Under the pieces are notes generated by a model. It was given only the letters and a program-made list of their open reading frames with translations. It ran no database searches and had not been told where the DNA came from. A DNA stretch of 64,000 bases. Source: Agriotes lineatus. Lineage: Eukaryota > Arthropoda > Insecta > Coleoptera > Elateridae. Of the stretch, positions 44,946 through 56,200 are shown piece by piece; the stretch's first letter is position 1; each line of letters begins with the position of its first letter. A program made the position numbers and the translations under genes. The stretch covers positions 62,001 through 126,000 of the forward strand of contig CALNHX010003592.1 in NCBI GenBank assembly GCA_940337035.1. Reading direction: 5' to 3'.

Positions 44946-45119
44946 TTATGAATAATATTTTTTTCATGAACTATTTAAAAACTTCCGCATATGCAGAGAA
45001 CTTTATGAGACATTGTATATTATGGTGTATTATTTTACAGAAAAGCAGCCCGGATGATAATATTTACTCCAATATTCCAACGCCGTCTTTTAGAATGAAT
45101 CATATGATATTTGAATAAA

Positions 45120-46280
45120 TGACAACCAACGATATTTCCTATTTGCAGAAAATGCGGAGGCGAAAACCTCCTTTTTTAAAAAATTTAATATAGTTATAGT
45201 TCACGGTTATGCTTTATGAATAATGTAGTAAATTTAAAAAAATATAAATAAGTGTTTTTAAAAATTCGATACTGCAAATTTTGTATGAATAATAATTAAT
45301 ATGACTATGCTCTAATTGTGCATTTTTTATGTTATACATCAAATATAAATATTTTTTAGTTGCTACCATAAAAATAAAGTTTAACTTTAGGATTATTGGT
45401 ATTATTATAAATTGTTTTAACATAAAAAATTAACAGCATCTTATAAGTATAAATACAATAGAAAGTTCATATTAATTAATCTAGAAATTCTTAAATGGTG
45501 TTTTAAAACAATGCAACAAATTCCCAAGATTAAAAATTTAACTGACAATGTAGTGCAATATAAAAATTATTCATTATTGCAATAATGAAAGGAGTGCTAT
45601 AAATAGCGACTTAGTCACTGATAACGTTTTATTACTGCAGTTTCCTTCCAAGGTATTGAGTATTACACTTCATGATCTATGGATTTTATGACCTATTAGT
45701 CTTTAAAATATACTTTGGCACACTGAATCAACAGACTGTAGACAGTAAAATCGGTGAAGGCCATAGACGTTTATTACAACATTGTCTCGTTTAACTAAAA
45801 CCAGTTTTCGTTCATACAAATTTGGACCTGTCAGACAATTGACCGCCATGAAAAATTTTGCGTATTAATAGCCAAACCAAATGTTACTATAAAATTTAAT
45901 ATTACACGATTCTCAGATCAGAATTTTGCATAACTAATATTTATGTTTTATTTCTTGTAGATAAAAATACAATCGTAAAGATACCTTCTTAATTGATTAA
46001 AGAAATCTAGTTAGCCAGTCAATTTTATGGAATTTCTTAATACATTTTGTAAAAAATACATTGATTCTAGTGAAAATGATTGATTTCACGAATATTAAAT
46101 GTTGTTTATTTACCTTCTTAAGCTATTGTCGATAGCTATCAACAAACAATTGGATAATTCGAAACAAATTTTAAATATGTTTCTTCTGTTTACATCTCCA
46201 ATATCATTTTAACAAACTATGTAATAATCTTATCACTGTAGTTATCCATTTATGATCATTAATTAAAAAATAAAATATCC
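45120..46280. other. No gene recognised (presumed intron of the gene at 46.39 kb)
   Basis: Very AT-rich. On the minus strand it follows the splice donor at 46284, so it would be intron if that exon is real. Confidence 0.4.
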
Positions 46281-46284
46281 CTAC

Positions 46285-46393
46285 CTGCTTCCTTTGGCTT
46301 AGGAAGGGGCTGCAATGGCGTGTCATCATTGGGGGAGAAGGTGGCCCGGAAGCAGGAGAAGCACCTGCACTTGTAGCAATCCTCAATCCCCAT
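46285..46393 (-). CDS. First coding exon of an unidentified host gene
   Basis: ATG at 46393-46391 in a good context (GGAA-ATG-G) opens a 36-codon frame: MGIEDCYKCRCFSCF, then ATFSPNDDTPLQPLPKPKEA. It ends at a consensus donor, CAG-GTAGGG, in phase 1. Third codon positions are mostly G or C although the surroundings are AT-rich, as in conserved host genes. Gly2 next to a Cys cluster (C6, C9, C11, C14) would suit lipid anchoring by myristoylation and palmitoylation, though position 6 is Cys rather than Ser/Thr; this is inference. I do not recognise the protein. The next exon should lie at lower coordinates; I could not find it. Confidence 0.6.
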
Positions 46394-46740
46394 TTCCGGC
46401 GTAGCGTTGCTCTCAACAAGACCAAACTCTTACAAATCGAATATCATTCCTCGGATCAGGAAAGGTCAGTCGCTGCTATTCCTCGTTGCAGGCGCACCCA
46501 GATAAACTCAATTAAATACCTCACATGTGACATCAAAATGAACCCGCAAAAAGCAGGCCGCGGACTGGAGATGCTGCTCATGTAACCATATATAAAGGTG
46601 GAGTGGGATCTGCCGGAGTTTAGCACCAAGGCGATTCCAGCTCGCACATTACTCATTCTTGCTTGATAAGAACAGTGGCAAAATTAGAACTAATATTGCG
46701 GCGGTTTGTTAGGAGTTTCCCTTTCACTTGCCGCAGTAGG
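46394..46740 (-). promoter_or_regulatory. Probable 5' UTR/promoter region of the gene at 46.39 kb
   Basis: GC content is raised and several CpG are present (CCGCGG, GCGGCGG) compared with flanks. A 66-codon minus-strand ORF at 46656-46456 would be an upstream ORF if transcribed. No clear TATA box is seen on the minus strand; a TATATAAA on the plus strand at about 46590 is on the wrong strand. Confidence 0.35.
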
Positions 46741-47819
46741 CGTGAAGTAGAGATGAAGCAGTAGGTGGTAGGTATTCGAACCACATATAATGACGCTAAT
46801 GACAATAATCTACCACATTTTTACTTCCTCCGCATAAATTTTTTTCACACCAATTCGTTTAACGAAATTAATCATAATACAACCAAAGCGTGTTCTTAAA
46901 TTAGCATAGTTGGTCTACAAAAGCCGCTGGCTCGGCGATCATTTAATTCAGGCTGTATGGCGATGTATTAAGAACCCTTCGTACGTGTTTCTTTTATAGA
47001 GCGTGCTTGAGGTACCCAATCGGGGTTAATTGATTTAGTGGCTACGAAAAATTGAATTATTCTGTTTGTAAGGTTATTTAAATGCCTTTCGTGTGACGTG
47101 TCATCTCCGGGTCAAAAGTTAAGCTGCCACAAGCTTAGTATTGATAACATAATTACTTTTACTGTGAAATATATTTTGTTTCACACGCACAGAGATACAG
47201 CAAGCATTAATTAAAAATAATCGTTAGACGGAATATATTTCATAAATGAGTCATTAATGCCAGTTATTTTAATATTACAAAGATCAGCTAAGAACTACCT
47301 AACACAAAATACACACAAAAACTAACCCACTAGGACATACCACTTCAATATACTACATTTAACATAAAAAACCGTTGGGAAAACTTTTAAAACATATTAT
47401 AAATACTCAAGTAATAAACAAAAACTATATATAGTTAAATTCTATGATAATACTAGTAATCATTACAATACGCAATATACCATGTAGGTGGTGAGATGAA
47501 ACCGTCGAAGAACTAAGATAGTAAACACAAAAGCTGCAGGAAAACAAAGCATGTGCAAACAAGCTTGGGAAACATTTACGAACGAGGGCAAATATCTAAA
47601 GCCGTCAATGATCATAACCAGCAAATATCGTGAGTGCTAATTGTTTAAAGGAAAAGCGAACAAAACTGATCCTCAAGTAGTACCCACATGTAACTAGTGT
47701 ACCTGGATAATACTCTAGTAAGAGTAGAGCAAACAGCGAAAAATTTTGGATAATTTTTTCATGACTACCAAGATTTAATGAAATATTTAAAAACAAGGTT
47801 GGTAAAACTGACACACGAG
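46741..47819. other. No gene recognised
   Basis: AT-rich; nothing with coding features. A half-unit of the repeat seen at 30.63 and 39.33 kb starts at about 47820. Confidence 0.4.
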
Positions 47820-47875
47820 TTGTCAGTTTCATCAAATTCAATGTTAGCAGGTTAAGTTTTGTGTCAGTCTGTGTC

Positions 47876-48197
47876 ACTTGAAGAAGAAGAAGAACAATTT
47901 ATAGACATCACGGAATGTGGCGAAATTCAGAGACAATTTGCTAATAAATCACTATTAGAATTTTGGGTAGGTATTGATGATCAATATTCTGCACTTAAGG
48001 AAAGAGCTTTTCGCATACTTTTGCCATTTCCTACTTCTTATCTTTACGAAATTGGATTTTCTGCAGTGGCTTCCTTAAAGACAAAACACAGATCCCGGCT
48101 CAATATAGAAAGAGAACTCAGAGTACTATCGATTTCCAATATAGCACCTTCTTATGAAAAGCATTGCTCTGCCAAACAAGCTCAAGGTAGTCATTAA
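47876..48197 (+). pseudogene. hAT transposase C-terminal (dimerisation) domain, 5'-truncated
   Basis: Reads LLEFWVGIDDQYSALKERAF, LLPFPTSYLYEIGFSAVASL and KHRSRLNIERELRV, and ends KQAQGSH. FW--I--EYP-L---A---LLPF-T-YLCE-GFS is the hAT C-terminal signature; the ending resembles ZBED/SCAND3-like hAT proteins. The ORF opens at 47859, but its first codons belong to a repeat (GTGTCAGTCTGTGTCA) shared with other loci, so the gene is cut there. A terminal inverted repeat at 49016-49065 may be the 3' end of the same element. Confidence 0.8.
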
Positions 48198-48204
48198 TAG
48201 CTAT

Positions 48205-48326
48205 TAACATATCTAGGAATGTTATGAGTATCATAACTGCCGCAGATGTTTTGAAATCCGAGCTCGTAGAGCGAGGATTTTAAAACATCTGAGGCTGTTA
48301 TGATTCATAACATCCGTGATATGTTC
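48205..48326. repeat. Snapback hairpin with CpG-containing loop
   Basis: AACATATCTAGGAATGTTAT pairs with an imperfect partner ATAACATCCGTGATATGTT, and GCAGATGTTTTGAAATCC with an imperfect partner near 48275-48292; the centre is GAGCTCGTAGAGCGAG. It follows the hAT stop codon directly. Confidence 0.65.
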
Positions 48327-49015
48327 AATAGTTTATCGGTTGCTATATGGTTATGGTTGCCATGTAGGGTAATATTCCATTACCCTACAGATAAGTTATG
48401 ACCTAGTTACCAGCCCACTTTTGTATATGTAGACAAAGACTTAATATCCTGAAACCGGTAAAACACTTAACGGGCTTATTCATTGTTCCTTGGCTAAAAT
48501 GTTAAGATTAGGATTAGAGCTAGGCAATAGTTATTACAAAATTGATTTCTTCTGTACATCATACAAATCATTTAATAAACAAAATATTAAATAGTAACAA
48601 CGACATGTCTGATATTGGTTAAATTTTTATTAATTGTTTTTACAGGTTGTTAGTATGTATGTAATTTACGCTTCCATTTATAATCATAAATTACTTTGTT
48701 GTTAGTGTATTATATTATTATTATTATTAATATTATATATATTATATAACCTCTGCGTGTAACATGTATTTTGTCGGTTTATTTTGTACAAAATAGTGTT
48801 GCCATAAATCAAATGAAATTAATTATTAATTGTTAAATACAACGTTGTTCAAAAAATAAGTTTTGAAATACATATCGATATGTATCTACCTACATATAGG
48901 AGCACCATTTTATTTTATTATTAGAATGTATCTTATTTTATGTTCTCTGGTTCTTTTTTATTCAATAAATAGATTTTTTACTTACTTTTATAATTTTTAC
49001 GCGCCCCCCTTCGAG
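48327..49015. other. AT-rich stretch, probably 3' part of the hAT element
   Basis: No coding features on the plus strand. The frame 48863-49426 is hydrophobic, opens with TTG and overlaps two element borders, so I treat it as chance. Confidence 0.4.
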
Positions 49016-49065
49016 ATATATCGAGCCCCCATAGGGGGGCGCGCCCCACAGGTTGACAATAACTG
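49016..49065. repeat. hAT-type 3' terminal sequence
   Basis: Read from the right: CAGTTATTGTCAACCTGTGG followed by GGCGCGCCCCCC. CAGNGGTTCTCAACCTGTGGGG-like ends are typical of Charlie/SPIN-type hAT elements. A possible G-rich hairpin (GCGCCCCCCTTCGAG) adjoins. The matching 5' end was not found. Confidence 0.6.
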
Positions 49066-49425
49066 CTCTAATGTACTTCTTTCAGTTACATCATTCGATG
49101 CCAGTAATGTCTCTTCTATTTTTTCTACAATGGTGGTTGGTAGAATCATTGTTTTTGTCTTATTTTGTATTCCATCCAGGATATATTCTTCCTACATATA
49201 TATTCTTTTCCTCCACTACATAAGATCTAATCTTGTTATTTGTGATGTTATACGCCAATTTTATCATCCACTTTGTTTATTAGGGTATTATTGCACTTCA
49301 TATTTATTTCGATCTCGATATAAAATTTTAGATATGCTTTTAGTTAAAATGGTAGATAAATTCTTGGCAACTGTTACTTTTCTGGTACATTCTTGCATTA
49401 AGTCTACAGGTGTAGAAACCAATTA
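49066..49425 (-). pseudogene. Coding-like remnant of unknown family
   Basis: On the minus strand one frame reads VSTPVDLMQECTRKVTVAKN and ILTKSISKILYRDRNKYEVQ; after stops a further block reads EEYILDGIQNKTKTMILPTT and VEKIEETLLASNDVTERSTL, ending where the hAT terminus begins. Composition is protein-like and charged, but I recognise no domain. It may be an older element or gene fragment into which the hAT element inserted. Confidence 0.3.
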
Positions 49426-49453
49426 ATAAATATATTATATTCATCCTATATAC

Positions 49454-50029
49454 CAGCGATTCTCAAAGTATGGTACGCGTATCCCTTGGTGGACGCGAAA
49501 ATTTTTAGGGGGTACGTGGCAGGCCAACAAAAAATAAAACAAAATTTAAATAGGGGAAAAAATTATTTGTGTGCTTAAGACCAAACAGGAGAAGTGTAAT
49601 CTTCTATGGCATTGGGTATAATAAAATTATGCATAAAAAATTACCTTTTGTATCACCCTGTATAATTTTTCACCAAAAAAAGTGAAGTTTTAGCGATTGA
49701 AAATTTTGAAATTTTTGACTCGCCCTGTATAAGTCAAAATTATATATAGTGGTGACGCGACGGTAGACGAATGGACATAGTGCATCAGCTGATGTGATGT
49801 ACACCCCTTCCCCCTTTTTGTTTTTAATATAATAAAAATGTATGTAAGCAATATCTCCTTGTTTTATTTTAACATGACCCGTAATTGAGTTACACAAGTT
49901 AAAACTATACCTACTAAATAAAACGGTTTAAGATTTTTTTATATTTCAGTTTACCTACTGATAAGGGGTACCCAAAATTTTTTGTTGGTAAAAAGGGGTA
50001 CAGTGTCTAAAATAGTTTGAGAACCCCTG
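49454..50029. mobile_element. 576-bp hAT-type MITE with perfect 8-bp TSD
   Basis: The ends are CAGCGATTCTCAAAGTATG and GTTTGAGAACCCCTG, the CAGNGNTTCTCAAA terminus of hAT elements. CTATATAC flanks it exactly at 49446-49453 and 50030-50037. The 8-bp duplication and these ends fix the superfamily. No transposase; the ORFs inside are too short. Confidence 0.92.
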
Positions 50030-50343
50030 CTATATACTGTGGTACATGCATTGCACATGCAGTATGTCTGACAGCATGTGCAACGAAGATAACACAAATA
50101 GTAAATTTAGCTAATGATCGGCGTGGCGTGTGCATAGTCTATACTGCACAAACATATACTTGCCGAATCTGCCTTTTTGCGAGAACAAACCACATTCAGT
50201 TATACCGTTTTGATGAAGTTATGTATCGATTTGGCTACATTGTAATTCATGATTCGTTTTAGCTTACAATGACATTTCATTTTTATTTATAACCGAGATT
50301 AATAAACTTTCCTATGTTTGGAATACCGTCAGACACACTGCAT

Positions 50344-50626
50344 AAGCATGTTTATTTATTTATATATTTATTTATTTCGCACTCAGCCAACAGCCGTTAG
50401 ACCAATTATAGGCGTCGCTGTGCATTTATGGGGACTTCCAACCCCACTAACGACTGTCATGATGTTGTTATGACCGCCGGGACCACCTATTTCCGTGACA
50501 GAAGTATCACGAGGTGCCGAGAGATGCAGCCATGGAACTCTCATCCAAGTTCTGACCAGAGAGAGCGTGGCTTAACTCTGCTGATCGAACGTGAAAGCTT
50601 GTTCAAGTTACACCACCCCGGTCCCT
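50344..50626 (-). repeat. 5S-rRNA-derived SINE (SINE3 type)
   Basis: The minus-strand sequence CGTTCGATCAGCAGAGTTAA, GCCACG, then GGTCAGAACTTGGATGAGAG follows 5S rRNA order: box A (GATCA-CGAAGTTAAGC in 5S) and box C (GGTTAGTACTTGGATGGG in 5S), correctly spaced. It is too diverged, and extended 3' by an unrelated GC-rich body, to be a 5S gene. It ends in an AAATAAATAAATA-type tail at 50345-50375 (plus-strand T-rich). This is the layout of a pol III-driven 5S SINE. Confidence 0.8.
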
Positions 50627-50639
50627 AGAAATAGCGATA

Positions 50640-53180
50640 AATTTAAACCCAAAGTAATCTTTAATGCAAGGGAAAAGTAAACCACGGATTTGTTACTTCA
50701 GAAATATAATGAAACATCCTAGATTATGCGACAGAATATTTCAAATAAAGAAGAGGTTAAGGTAGCCATTGGCGAGCATTTCTTAGATAAACATTCTGAA
50801 TATTCTCTCCATGAGATAAACTAATTGGAGGGAGAATTCATGTACAATATATATATATACCGTGAGGAGACTATATTCAAAAATAAAAATGCAAAACACA
50901 TGTGTTTAAATAGTTGATGCAAAATGTTCATCGAAAAGCTTTCGTATATATGATTTGCACGATACTGGGTGCTTTTATGTGTATCATCCACCATCTACAT
51001 AATTTGTCACAAATTCATTAAAACCCTACACAAATATTTAACAACTGCTAAATACGTATTTCGACAGCCAATCTGTCATCATCGGTAGCTACGAAAAACT
51101 TACACAGCGAAAATGCAACGAAGTACTCGTGATCAAATCACTTCCATTTGTGTTCCAGTTGACACGCTTTCCAAATACCTGGTTGCTTTTGAATATTCAC
51201 TTACATTTAGACGTGGACATTGAATCTGTCGTCTGTCAACTTTCCAAAAATCCGAAAAATCTGGGAAAACTTTCCATTGAAAGGGTTATGCTAATCTCGG
51301 AGTACCGCTGTCTATTCTTCAAACGAAGTTCTGGAAAATTTCTCCCTTCATAGTGTGTAGGGCTGGCGTCAGCTTCACCATCAACCTATTATAGAAGCTT
51401 CCCATTCTGCTCTGTTTCCAAGCCAGCAGCTCGCTTCATATATAAACACGCCTTCGTCTCTTAGCTTTGGCGGAGAGCGATTAGTATGGTTGGCCAAGTT
51501 TTTGTGTAACGTTGGGGATTGTGACATCCTTTGATGTTTTGCATTTCACCGCTGTTCAGAAACTGTACTTAGCTATACTCTGTGTGACTTTCGCATGATT
51601 CAGGCTGTGAAAATGCCTTTTGAACTGTGTAAAAATTTACTTACAAGCCAAACTTGATATTTTTCCATTATTTATTGTTTTCTGCATGTGTTATTTACCG
51701 CCACTTTGTAATGCGTTTTATGTACCTATAATAAGATATTGCTTGTGTCATTTACCGTTAAGTATGCTGAAATATGCAGAAATACGATTTTGCACGTGGG
51801 AAACATCGTCAATCTTAAATGTGTTTTACCAAATAAGTTGCACGTTGAGAATTAAGTTTAGGGCACAGCCGCGTTCGTAGTGCAGTAACGCGTTCACAGT
51901 GCTGTACCAATACGACAGTGTCTCTCTAAACAATAACAAAATCATTATGCCCTGTACCGATTAATTTAACTATCGCATTGAACGCCAGTTCTTCCAGCTT
52001 AATACCCTGACCTTCCCACTAGTTAGTCGTGGTAACCTTTCAGGCCTGTTACATCTATTGTTCGTATAATTTGCTTTGGCAATCGATATCTAGCGAACTA
52101 TTATGTCTGGATTCGATCAATAAGAGGATAACTCGGAATATAGACTGCTTCTAACTCTGCTTACTATATTCTATATAAATAGCCGTTGCTCTTGACAAGC
52201 AGCACCATATATTTCAAATTCTCAGAAAGAGAATTAATTTAATATTTTGGCCATAATCCAAAATTGTAGACATCAGTTTTAAACATTATTTGCAAATTGT
52301 CTTTGTTCTTTATTTAATGATCACTTATTCCGTTAACTTATTTATGAAGCGCATGATTTTATGTATCCTATGTGTACTCGCATGTAGAATATGATAAAAA
52401 TAAAGTGACCTTTTTAAGAGATAAAAGCCCAGATTATTATATTCTTTCTAAAGGGAGTGCCCACTATAGCAATTTGTATCTATTTTAAATATGCATAATA
52501 CTATTATTGTCTTCAATAGCGTGGAAGATAAACAATAAAGTTACTATTCAACTGGCCACTTAAGATAGTAAGACTAGTATAAAATATGTAGTTGTTTATA
52601 GACAAGCCTGTGTCTAAATTCTCTACAAGGCTAAAATAATAAGCTTTCATGCAACAAATAAGCTATTAAAGGGCAACGTTCCTTTAAACGGAGCTATAAA
52701 GTGCAACCTACAACTGATTTGTAAACAACTTTAAGCTAATGGAGATGAGTGTACTTAAGCTTGATGTTCCTGTTATTATTCGCATTACTTCCAAGGAATG
52801 TAACTAGAGAAAACGTTATCCCTCAAAAACATTCTATATAAGTCCTACTTGTAGACAAAAGTTGTTTATAAGTTTGTATAGATTATTATCAAAATATTAA
52901 AATGTGACTACACAAGGCATCATTTCTTATTCAATGATTTATAGTAACAAAAATATTCAATAAGTAATTAAGAACTTCTACAACATACTCGTATAATAGG
53001 TTCTGTAAGAATTGTATCTGTTGCCATTGGCAATGCAATGGATGATTTAGTTTGATGAGAGTTGTTAGACAATCAAATTTGTAAGAATGTATTTAAAAAT
53101 GTGGGTAAATACGGAGTTCCCGTATTATCATTCCTCTCTGAAGGTTTGTAAATAAACAATAGTATATTACTTACCTCTTT
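50640..53180. other. 2.5 kb without a supported gene
   Basis: No ORF has recognisable domains. A TATATAAA box at about 51440 is followed by a moderately GC-rich 50 bp, which could be a promoter, but no coding exon follows. A hairpin-like block is at 51050-51095 (see findings). Confidence 0.4.
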
Positions 53181-53189
53181 CCATATCCT

Positions 53190-56100
53190 ATACCCACTCG
53201 CCAACACGCTCGGCAAGCGAGGCGTTTTAACTGCCTCAAACCTACCATATAGAATCTATGCTAAAATGTCGAATTTAGAAAGGCATCCCCAGGTGAGTAG
53301 TGCACAATGCTCGGAGTCTCACATTGACGGAAAATCAATCTGCCTCACGGACTCTGGGGGAGGCACAAATTCGATAGTATCAAAAACAAACACACTTAAA
53401 TCTAAAAATACAAAACTCATTGTAACATCCTATAACATCAGAACAATGAGCAGATATGATCACCTTGTAAAATTAGAAAAAGAACTCGAATACATAAAGT
53501 GGGATATCGTGGGACTATGCGAGACACGACTACCAGGAGGAAAAATAACTGTCTTAAAGTCTTAAAGACACATACTCTACCAAAACAACTGTGAAAGTAG
53601 CTACAGCTATGGAGGCGTTGCTTTTATCATCAACAAAAGAGTGAAACATTTAGTCACAAAATTTGCGTCTATATCCAAGAGTCATCTATATAGTCATCCA
53701 ACTCAATAAACGATACAACATCCAATTAATCCATGGATATGCACCAACAAGTACATCAGAGGATGAAGAAATTTAAACCTTCCTTGAAGACATCACGAAG
53801 GCAATACAGCTAGAAAAGACGCATTTTACTATTAATGCGAAAATTGGACAAAAACAGAGCGATGACCCTGACCAAATTGGAAATTTTGGCTTAGGTATAA
53901 GAAACAACAGGGGAGATATGCTGCTGAACTTCCTGAGAAGTGAAAACCTATACTGCCTTAATACCTTCTTTTAAAAGCCCAAACAAAGAAAATGGACTTG
54001 GGGAAGTCCTGACGGTAGAACAAAAAATGAAATCGATTACATCCTTACAAACAACAGAAGAATATGCACAGATGTCTCAGTACTTAATCGATTCGATGCG
54101 GGTGGCGACCATCGGCTAGTAAGGGCTAATTTCTCTTTTAATTTAAAAACCGAGAGATATAAACTAATTAAACAACCTAGGTTCCCTACCATAGAAGGAC
54201 TAGAACATAACAAACAAGAATATCAACTAGAATTAAAAAATAAATATGAAGCAGTCGAGATACTACACGAAATTGAATTGAATGACCTTTCCTAAAAAAT
54301 CACTAACGGCATTCACATTGCAACTAAGAAAATCTGTAGTAAATCTAAAAATCGAGATGTGAAACTACGAAAAGAAACATTAAAATTTATAGAGAAAAGA
54401 AGGAAAACACCTAGAGAAACAATCGAATATCAAACCCTTAATAAGACAATTAGTAAGGAAGTAAGAAGAGACATTAGAACACACAACACCAAAATTATAA
54501 TAAGTACCATAGAAGACAACACAAACATGAAGGTCCTGAAATCAAAGAGATCACTAGGTAAAAACGTGATCACCAAAATGAAAAATCAACTCGGCACTAT
54601 TGTATCAGACCAGACGGATATCGCAACACTTATTAAAAACTTTTACGCTAAACTCTACGAATCAACCATACCAGACCCTACTGTTTCCACATCACATATC
54701 CGCAATGTAGGCTCCAAGGAAATCCCTGAAATAATGAAGTCAGAAATACATGCAGCCCTAAACCATATGAAAAACAGGAAAAGCCCAGACGAAGATAACA
54801 TCACATGCGAGATGCTTAAAATGGGTGGCGACATCATAGAAGAAAGTACTATTTAATAAATGCTTAAATGAGGGGAGTATTCCGGAAACATGGCAAAATG
54901 CAGAAGTTGTCTTATTATTTAAGAAAGGCGACAATAAAAATATTGAAAACTACCGCCCAATAAGCTTATTGTCACACCCATATAAGCTTTTGACCAAATC
55001 ACTAACTAATCGATTGACAAATAAACTTGACGAATACCAACCAGTCGAGCAAGCCGGTTTTCGGGAAGGTTATAGTACGATTGACCACCTACAAACAATG
55101 AGAACCCTAATAGAGAAAACCACGGAATACAATATTCCGCTTCATCTGGCATGCATCGACTTTCACAAAGCCTTCGATTCTATCGAAACATGGACATTCC
55201 TAAGAGCTATGGATGGAGCAAGAATCGATTCTCGATACTCGACACTTTTGAAGAACATATATGAAAAAGAAACCTTTCACGTAAAAATTAACGAGAATCT
55301 GAAAACAGAAAAAATTCCGCTTAAAAGAGGCGTTCGCCAGGGCGATACTATATCCCCAAAGTTCTTCACTTTAGCCCTTGAAGATGTATTTAAGAATATA
55401 CCCTGGGAAAAAAAATGGTATAAATATCGATGGCACATATCTTAACCACCTACGCTTCGCTGACGACATTGTTCTCATTAGCAGTGATATTCAAGAACTA
55501 AAAAACATGATCGTCCAACTAAATAAAGCATCCAACAAAATTGGACTAAAAATGAACTTTTGCAAAACAAAGGTAATAAGTAATAGTGCGGAACAAGTCA
55601 ACGTAAACAACGTAATACTGGAAAAAGTAGAAGAATATATATATCTCGGACATGTCATAAAAATCGAGAAGGAAAATCAAACGGCGGAAACCAAACGCAG
55701 AACCGATCTAACATGGGCAGCGTTTGGAAAACTCAGCTATATATTCAGAAACTGTGACATCCCCATAAACCTAAAACGCAAAGTTTATGACACCTGCATA
55801 CTACCAGTAGCGACATACGGTCTAGACACTATGGCCTGGACAAAAAATACAGCGAATCGTTTGAGAACTACGCAAAGGGCTATGGAACGGGCTAAGCTGG
55901 GTATTAGTCTAAGAGATAAAGTTAGTAATGAGGAAATCCGTAGGAAGACAAGAGTGACAGATGTAATGAAGCGTGTTGCAGAACTCAAGTGGCAATGGGT
56001 CGGACATGTGGCCCGACAAAAGAAGGAAAGTTGGACTTCTAAGATAGTAAATTGGCGCCCCAGAGAAACAAAGAGAAGTGTGGGGAGACCGCAGAAACGA

Positions 56101-56200
56101 TGGCTCGATGACATCAAGGAACGAGCGGGACATAATTTGTTCACTACCAATATTTCCTTATATTAAATAAATGGTAATAGCTTAAAATTATTACATTCTC
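53190..56200 (+). mobile_element. RTE-like non-LTR retrotransposon, nearly complete but decayed
   Basis: A leader of about 75 bp precedes one long endonuclease-RT frame; there is no separate ORF1 and the 3' UTR is very short, as in RTE-type elements. The ends are approximate since no target duplication was found. Confidence 0.75.
53266..56166 (+). pseudogene. RTE-like endonuclease/reverse transcriptase, frameshifted
   Basis: The first ORF opens MSNLERHPQVSS and reaches TSYNIRTMSRYDHLVKL and WDIVGLCETRLPG (endonuclease; E in CETR). Then WTWGSPDGRTKNEIDYILTN and GGDHRLV follow. The RT part has MKNRKSPDEDNITCEML, ENYRPISLLSHPYKLLTKSL, EQAGFREGYSTIDHLQT, ACIDFHKAFDSIETW, KRGVRQGDTISPKFFTLALE and LRFADDIVLIS (catalytic FADD kept). 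The C-terminus has ELKWQWVGHVARQ and GRPQKRWLDDI. In-frame stops lie at about 53563, 53774, 53972 and 54293, with frame changes near 53695, 54845 and 55430. It is similar to proteins often mis-annotated as craniofacial development protein 2-like. Confidence 0.88.

Noticed and set aside
46589..46600. TATA box (TATATAAA) as promoter of the 46.39 kb exon
   Set aside because: It is on the plus strand while the exon is on the minus strand; kept only as a remark.
48863..49426. 187-codon plus-strand ORF
   Set aside because: Hydrophobic, AT-driven, opens with TTG and crosses an hAT terminus; no domain. The other strand looks more protein-like.
50500..50626. Functional 5S rRNA gene
   Set aside because: Only the internal promoter parts match; the sequence is diverged and joined to an unrelated body with a SINE-like tail.
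55785..56150. Minus-strand ORFs of 74-121 codons
   Set aside because: Antisense to the C-terminus of the RTE-like element, which has GRPQKRW and other family motifs.
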